This document shows positions 59,747 through 64,000 of a stretch of DNA of 64,000 nt, one piece after another (position 1 is the stretch's first letter; every line of letters begins with the position of its first letter). A program made the position numbers and the translations under genes. The notes under the pieces were generated by a model, which saw only the letters and a program-made list of their open reading frames with translations, made no database searches and was not told the DNA's origin. Origin of the DNA: Macrocybe gigantea (Eukaryota; Basidiomycota; Agaricomycetes; Agaricales; Callistosporiaceae); contig SJRY01000245.1 of the NCBI GenBank assembly GCA_011319805.1, forward strand, positions 558,001 through 622,000, written 5' to 3'.

Positions 59747-60960
59747 TCATTGGCCATGATTTTGCAGACGTATATGTGAATTATCCGCAGGAACGGTGTC
59801 TTCTGTTGGGACGATGTCACCTGGCATCGTAAAACGGACACGGTATCCCCATCCATTAATCTATGCAAGGGCCTCAGTCAACACAGTCCAGGTTACATGA
59901 GTGACAAAGGAGCTTGCAGCCTCGAAAAATCGTAGTGTGCACAGTATGACACCCATAACCCAACCTCGAGCATGGAGGTTGACCATGACGTCGTCGTTCT
60001 GCGAACAAACACATTTTGCAGAAGCTGACGCACAGCCGAGATATGTCTCTTACCACAGCCAAGGCAAGCAGCTGCAGAACTTTAAGGATGGGTGACAGCG
60101 CGAGACAAGGCGCCACAAACTCACTGTAGATGGTGTTAGGCCAGTCGTTCGGGACCTGACTTGCGTGCCAGAGGAGTTTGTCGGATTCTGTTGTGATTGC
60201 TTAGAACGAGAGCCGTTGGGAAAAAACCCCTCGGGACTATGACCAGAACGTTGGTAAGACATGATTAGAACTAGAGTTAACCGGCTACATTTCTGCAATG
60301 CCGTCGCCCTTCTTATAGAGCGGGATGAGCGGCCACATTCGGGGTGGGCAATAGCCGAGATCAGTGGATATCCCTATGTAAAGTAATACGCAGAGGCCAG
60401 AAACAGTTAACCTTGGCGGCAAGAAGATATAGGTTTCCTTCCGAGGCGACGGAAAAGTATCAAACCATGAGGTAGACATGTGGTCCAGGATCTTGCTCCG
60501 AGCACAGGCAGAGTCAGGGTTGGATATAAAACATCCTTCCAGAACGGTGCTGATACATATTCAAAAGACGATGTATGATATCTAGCCGCGTGGACTAGTG
60601 CTAGTGCAGAATGAACGAACAATGCAGGCAGAGGAGAGTGGCCCAGTTCAGATTTTGCGTTTGCCGAATTACGTGCGCCTCAAGGCCATGGGCGTCTCCA
60701 CAACATCTTTGATAGAACGAGATCTGCATGTAGATGCTGCCGTGGCCCGGACAGATGGGTGACTCGGATGTCCTTGGTTTGGAGATTTGTAGGCCTCGCG
60801 GTCCGCACGATATCAAAAATCGTTCATGAGTGTAAAGGCCCGCTGAAGGGCCTCCAATCGATCAGTTGTTGAGCACTCGTTAAGGCAAAGAGGAGGGGAA
60901 AAGGTGCACACAATCAGATGATGAATATGGAGCTGGACAAAGTTGGGCAACCGTCCAGCT
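59747..60960 (-). CDS. poorly resolved gene, possible membrane protein
   Basis: Family not recognised. Protein-like pieces on the minus strand follow one another with usable splice sites: RAFTLMNDFLISCGPRGLQI, ALVHAARYHTSSFEYVSAPF, WKDVLYPTLTLPVLGARS, ISTDLGYCPPRMWPLIPLYK, HASQVPNDWPNTIYSEFVAP, LALSPILKVLQLLALAV, NDDVMVNLHARGWVMGVILC and FFEAASSFVTHINGWGYRVR, ending SHIRLQNHGQ with a stop at 59747. The last two joins (LAV/NDDV and VTH/INGWG) are good; the upper half needs at least one added base (near 60812) and unconfirmed splices. The start is unknown, perhaps as far as 60960 or beyond, sharing a promoter with the next gene. The hydrophobic stretches may be membrane segments. Confidence 0.4.
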
Positions 60961-61134
60961 GCACCATGTTCGTCGTACGTAATGCTTTCCCGGAGCCGGA
61001 GAGTTCTTTCTCTTCATCTTTGTCCGCGCGAAACTGGCTTCCGTGAATCGAAATATACCTGGACTTGAAAAGCTTGCCAGAGCGCGACTAGCCAGACACC
61101 CTCCTAACGCATCCCTTCTGCGCTGCCGTTCCTA

Positions 61135-64000
61135 ATGTCCAATTTGCTCACGATCCCTTTCAAGAAGATCTACCAAACCAACGTAAAGGATGCTGCACGG
61201 AACTATATCTATGCCCACGGGGGAGGTCATCCAGACGAGTTCAAGGACGATATCAACTCGTGGCAAAATATGAGGAAGGACGGAGTAGGAGGAACCGTTC
61301 ATGTCGATCGAGTCAATTCTGCTATTCTGTCCGTCGACAATTTCGTGATTTGCCGTCTCATATCGCCACTAAAGCAATCTTCAAAGCTACCATGCTCAAC
61401 TCGTGTCCATTCTGACGAAATTCCCAAGCGATGTACGTGTCTATTCACTTCCATCAACCTGACCCTCATTCTCTTCAGATCGAGCTGGATATCGCGTATG
61501 CGCCCGTCTTTAATCCATCGGCCATTCCTATCACTTTAAGAAACCTAGTATTTGAGCGTTGCTGCGTGTTGTTCAATCTAGCTTCTTTGTATTCCCAGTT
61601 GGCCGCAAACGAAGACCGATCGAAGACAGAGGGAATCAAGCGTGCGACGGCCAATTACCAGGTGCGTCTTTCACAGAAATAAGGGAGCCGGATTCGGATC
61701 TCATTGCAAGGCATCAGTTCGCCGCGGGAACACTAGTCTTCCTACGTTCATCCGTCCTTCCCAAACTTGTATATCCTGCTGGTACTGAAGACCAGCCGCT
61801 GGATCTGTCGGAGAGTTTTGTCAAAGGTCTTGAGTTGCTCATGCTCGCTCAGGCCCAGGAATGTTCTTGGCAGTTGGCAAAAATAAGTAAGGAGGCCCCG
61901 ACACGTTCTTGTCCTACTGACAAGCCACAGATCAGTATAAGAATGGTCTAATCGCTAAAATTGCGGCCAAAACTGCATCATTATATCAACTCGCGAGTCA
62001 GACGATCCGCGATGCGTCTCCGTCAATCAAACATATGTTCCCTTCGGTATGGGTGTTTGACTGACGCCCCCACTCTACAAATCGAATAATGTCATCAGGA
62101 TTGGCTATCCCACATGGAGGCCAAGGCTTACCACTTCGACGCTGTGGCATATTATCGAATAAGCGTGGACGAGGCTAGCAGGTCCGTACTCACCGACAGG
62201 GCTCAAAATTTTAAACCTAGTTGACATACATCATAGATATGGCGTCGAGGTTGCAAGGCTCCAGCAAGCGCAAACGGCAGCGAAGAAGGCATACGACATC
62301 GCCAAACGTGGAAGAATAGCAACTCCTGTTTTACAAGATATACAAGTACTCTTTTTATGTTCTCCTGCGTCTTGTGCGGCACTCACGGTTGGCATAGTCT
62401 TTATTAGGCGTGGTCCAGAAGAGTCTTGCGAGAGCTGAAAAGGACAACGACTACATTTACCATCAAGATGTGCCAGCGGCATCGACCCTTCCTCCTATTC
62501 CTCACGCCAATCTAGTTTCTTCCACTATTCCTGCTGGACTCGCAAATCTAAGCGCCGTCATTGGCTCCGCAAAACATCTTTTCGGTGATCTTATGGGATG
62601 GGGTGCGAAAGAGGCGATAAGTGCGCGATACCTCTTTGCGATTCCAGATCAGTTCGTTTACTATGCTAATGAAACAGATATATACAATGACCGGAAGGCA
62701 AATCTTATCAAGGACAAAATAGTAGACTTTGGGCGCGAGTTACAGGCCGGCGCTGACTTGTAAGTCGTTCTGACATTGCCGCATCGACATAAATCTCATG
62801 ATGTGCTCGAATGAAAAAGAACCTTGCAGTCACTCAATCTTCCTTCGTCTCTCGAAGCCCTTGAAAAGCGAGTTGGCTTGCCACCTAGCCTATTGAAGAA
62901 AGCAGAAGAAGTTCGGCTCGAGAACGGCCCAGAGAAGATTGATATCTGTATCGAAGACATTCAAAAACTTGCCGAACGCGACAGAACACTTCTAGACGAG
63001 GTTAGACAGAGAGTCGTTGTTTGCAAGTTTACAGTGTCTAATCCAAATTCTGTAGGCCATGGATATCCTTGATAACGAGGCTTCGGAAGATGAGGCAGCT
63101 CGCAAGAAAGTCAAGCTCACTCGTCCACCCTCTTTTGAAGCGAATGTGGAACTAGTGGAGAAGGAGAAACGATACCGTGCTATCCTCGCGCAAGCAGCCC
63201 TCAGCGATGAAACCGTGAGGCGAAAGTGGGATGAATGGGAGAGGAATATAGTGGAGCTAACGTGGAGCGAGGTACGTCGTTTTGTCGATTGTCCTGCATT
63301 AAGACATGTTCAGAGCTGAGACGTGGAATAGGAAGAGTTGGAAGCATCGGTTCCTGTATCCACCATCACGTCATCTGCGCGTCTATCAGTAGAGGCTAGA
63401 CAAACTCAGATACATGCCCGTGCTCTCCGCGTGTTGCTCGAGTCCTTGGATGACGTACATCGCTCCCGAGAACAACTTGTCAGAAGAGCTCAGAATTTGG
63501 CCGCCGCCGACGACATACGCGGACGCATCTCCAAAGTTTCGTCGGGTTTCGAGCGCCTGGTAGAAGTGGAGCCCGCGATGTTTGAGGACGTCCTGGATGA
63601 AGAGCTCGCGAAGTATGACAAATTCTTGCAGGACATGAGTGAGATTGAACAGAACCAGAAGGGAATACTGTCAGATATCGAGGTAAAGCAGGCCAATCAA
63701 TTCGAATTCGGCATCCGGTTGACATGCAGCTTCGCAGAGCCGCAATACATCGTTCTTACAATCGCGCAGAGATGACCCTGCAGTCAGGGATCGAGAACAT
63801 GCATTGCAATCACTTGATCTCGCTTATCACAAGTATCGAGAGATAATGCGGAATTTAGAAGAGGGTCTCAAGGTGGGCCCTATTTTTGTGCTCGAGTCAA
63901 CTTTGTCCGCTCACAAACGCATCAGTTCTATAACGATCTAGCAGGTATCTTCCTCCAGTTCAAAGAAACGTGCAAGACATGGAGTCACCTGCGGAACCAG
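61135..64000 (+). CDS. RIM20: BRO1-domain protein, PalA/Rim20-like, 3' end outside the window
   Basis: ESCRT-associated adaptor of the alkaline-pH (Pal/Rim) signalling pathway, or its Bro1/ALIX relative. It starts MSNLLTIPFKKIYQTNVKDA at 61135. The BRO1 domain contains YIYAHGGGHPDEFKDDINSW, YHAQLVSILTKFPSD, FERCCVLFNLASLYSQLAAN, LMLAQAQECSWQLAKI and HFDAVAYYRISVDEASRYGV. The V-domain-like region follows: YIYHQDVP, SLEALEKRVGLPPSLLKKAE, EEVRLENGPEKIDI and MDILDNEASEDEAARKK. Splices such as SAIL/YHAQL, YQ/FAAG, EAI/NIYNDRK and DIE/SRNTSF restore frame cleanly. The gene continues past 64000, so the C-terminal Pro-rich part is not seen. PalA/Rim20 is preferred to Bro1 from the overall wording of the V domain; I am fairly but not fully sure. 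Confidence 0.88.

Overview
The window reads as nuclear DNA of a filamentous basidiomycete, most likely an Agaricomycete. Nearly every gene is broken by short GT-AG introns of about 50-60 bases. Genes sit on both strands 0.1-0.5 kb apart. The repertoire (RasGAP with its C-terminal domain, Bub1, cullin-3, a PalA/Rim20-like BRO1 protein, membrane GH5 exo-beta-1,3-glucanase, A1 aspartic protease, several divergent F-box-like proteins, an Agaricomycete-type small secreted protein) fits that group. I see no phage, plasmid, CRISPR, rRNA or tRNA.

Layout. 0-9 kb: a coiled-coil nuclear-type protein, a low-complexity Gln/Gly/Met-rich protein, a GNAT acetyltransferase, an F-box-like LRR-type protein and a Ser/Pro-rich protein. 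9-20 kb: Bub1 checkpoint kinase, ataxin-2/Pbp1, a medium-chain NADP-dependent reductase and an aquaporin. 20-23 kb: about 3 kb with no gene I can support. 23-34 kb: the 9.5-kDa complex I subunit divergent from SART1/Snu66, RNase H2 subunit A, a second F-box-like gene, a four-helix membrane protein, a Gln-rich protein and a GH5 glucanase. 34-46 kb: a single-span membrane protein with a strong Atg8-interacting-type motif, a third F-box protein, exportin-T/Los1 and cullin-3. 46-53 kb: a secreted Agaricomycete-type protein, an ER-luminal DnaJ ending in HDEL and a possibly mitochondrial protein. 53-64 kb: a secreted aspartic protease, RasGAP, one poorly resolved minus-strand gene and a PalA/Rim20-like gene that runs off the end.

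The genes are mostly independent housekeeping units rather than a pathway cluster. Loose themes are cell-cycle and ubiquitin control (Bub1, CUL3, F-box proteins), RNA biology (Pbp1, SART1, Los1, RNase H2) and the secretory pathway or cell surface (Scj1-type DnaJ, GH5, aspartic protease, aquaporin).

An important property of this sequence: many clearly conserved genes contain frameshifts, and those I could resolve by reading are each repaired by adding one base, often in a G, C, T or A run. I treat these as consensus under-calls, not pseudogenes. The most interesting biological candidate is the membrane protein at 34.3-36.7 kb, whose layout (acidic N-terminal W-L-E-I motif, folded segment, one membrane helix, basic coiled coil) resembles a selective-autophagy receptor.
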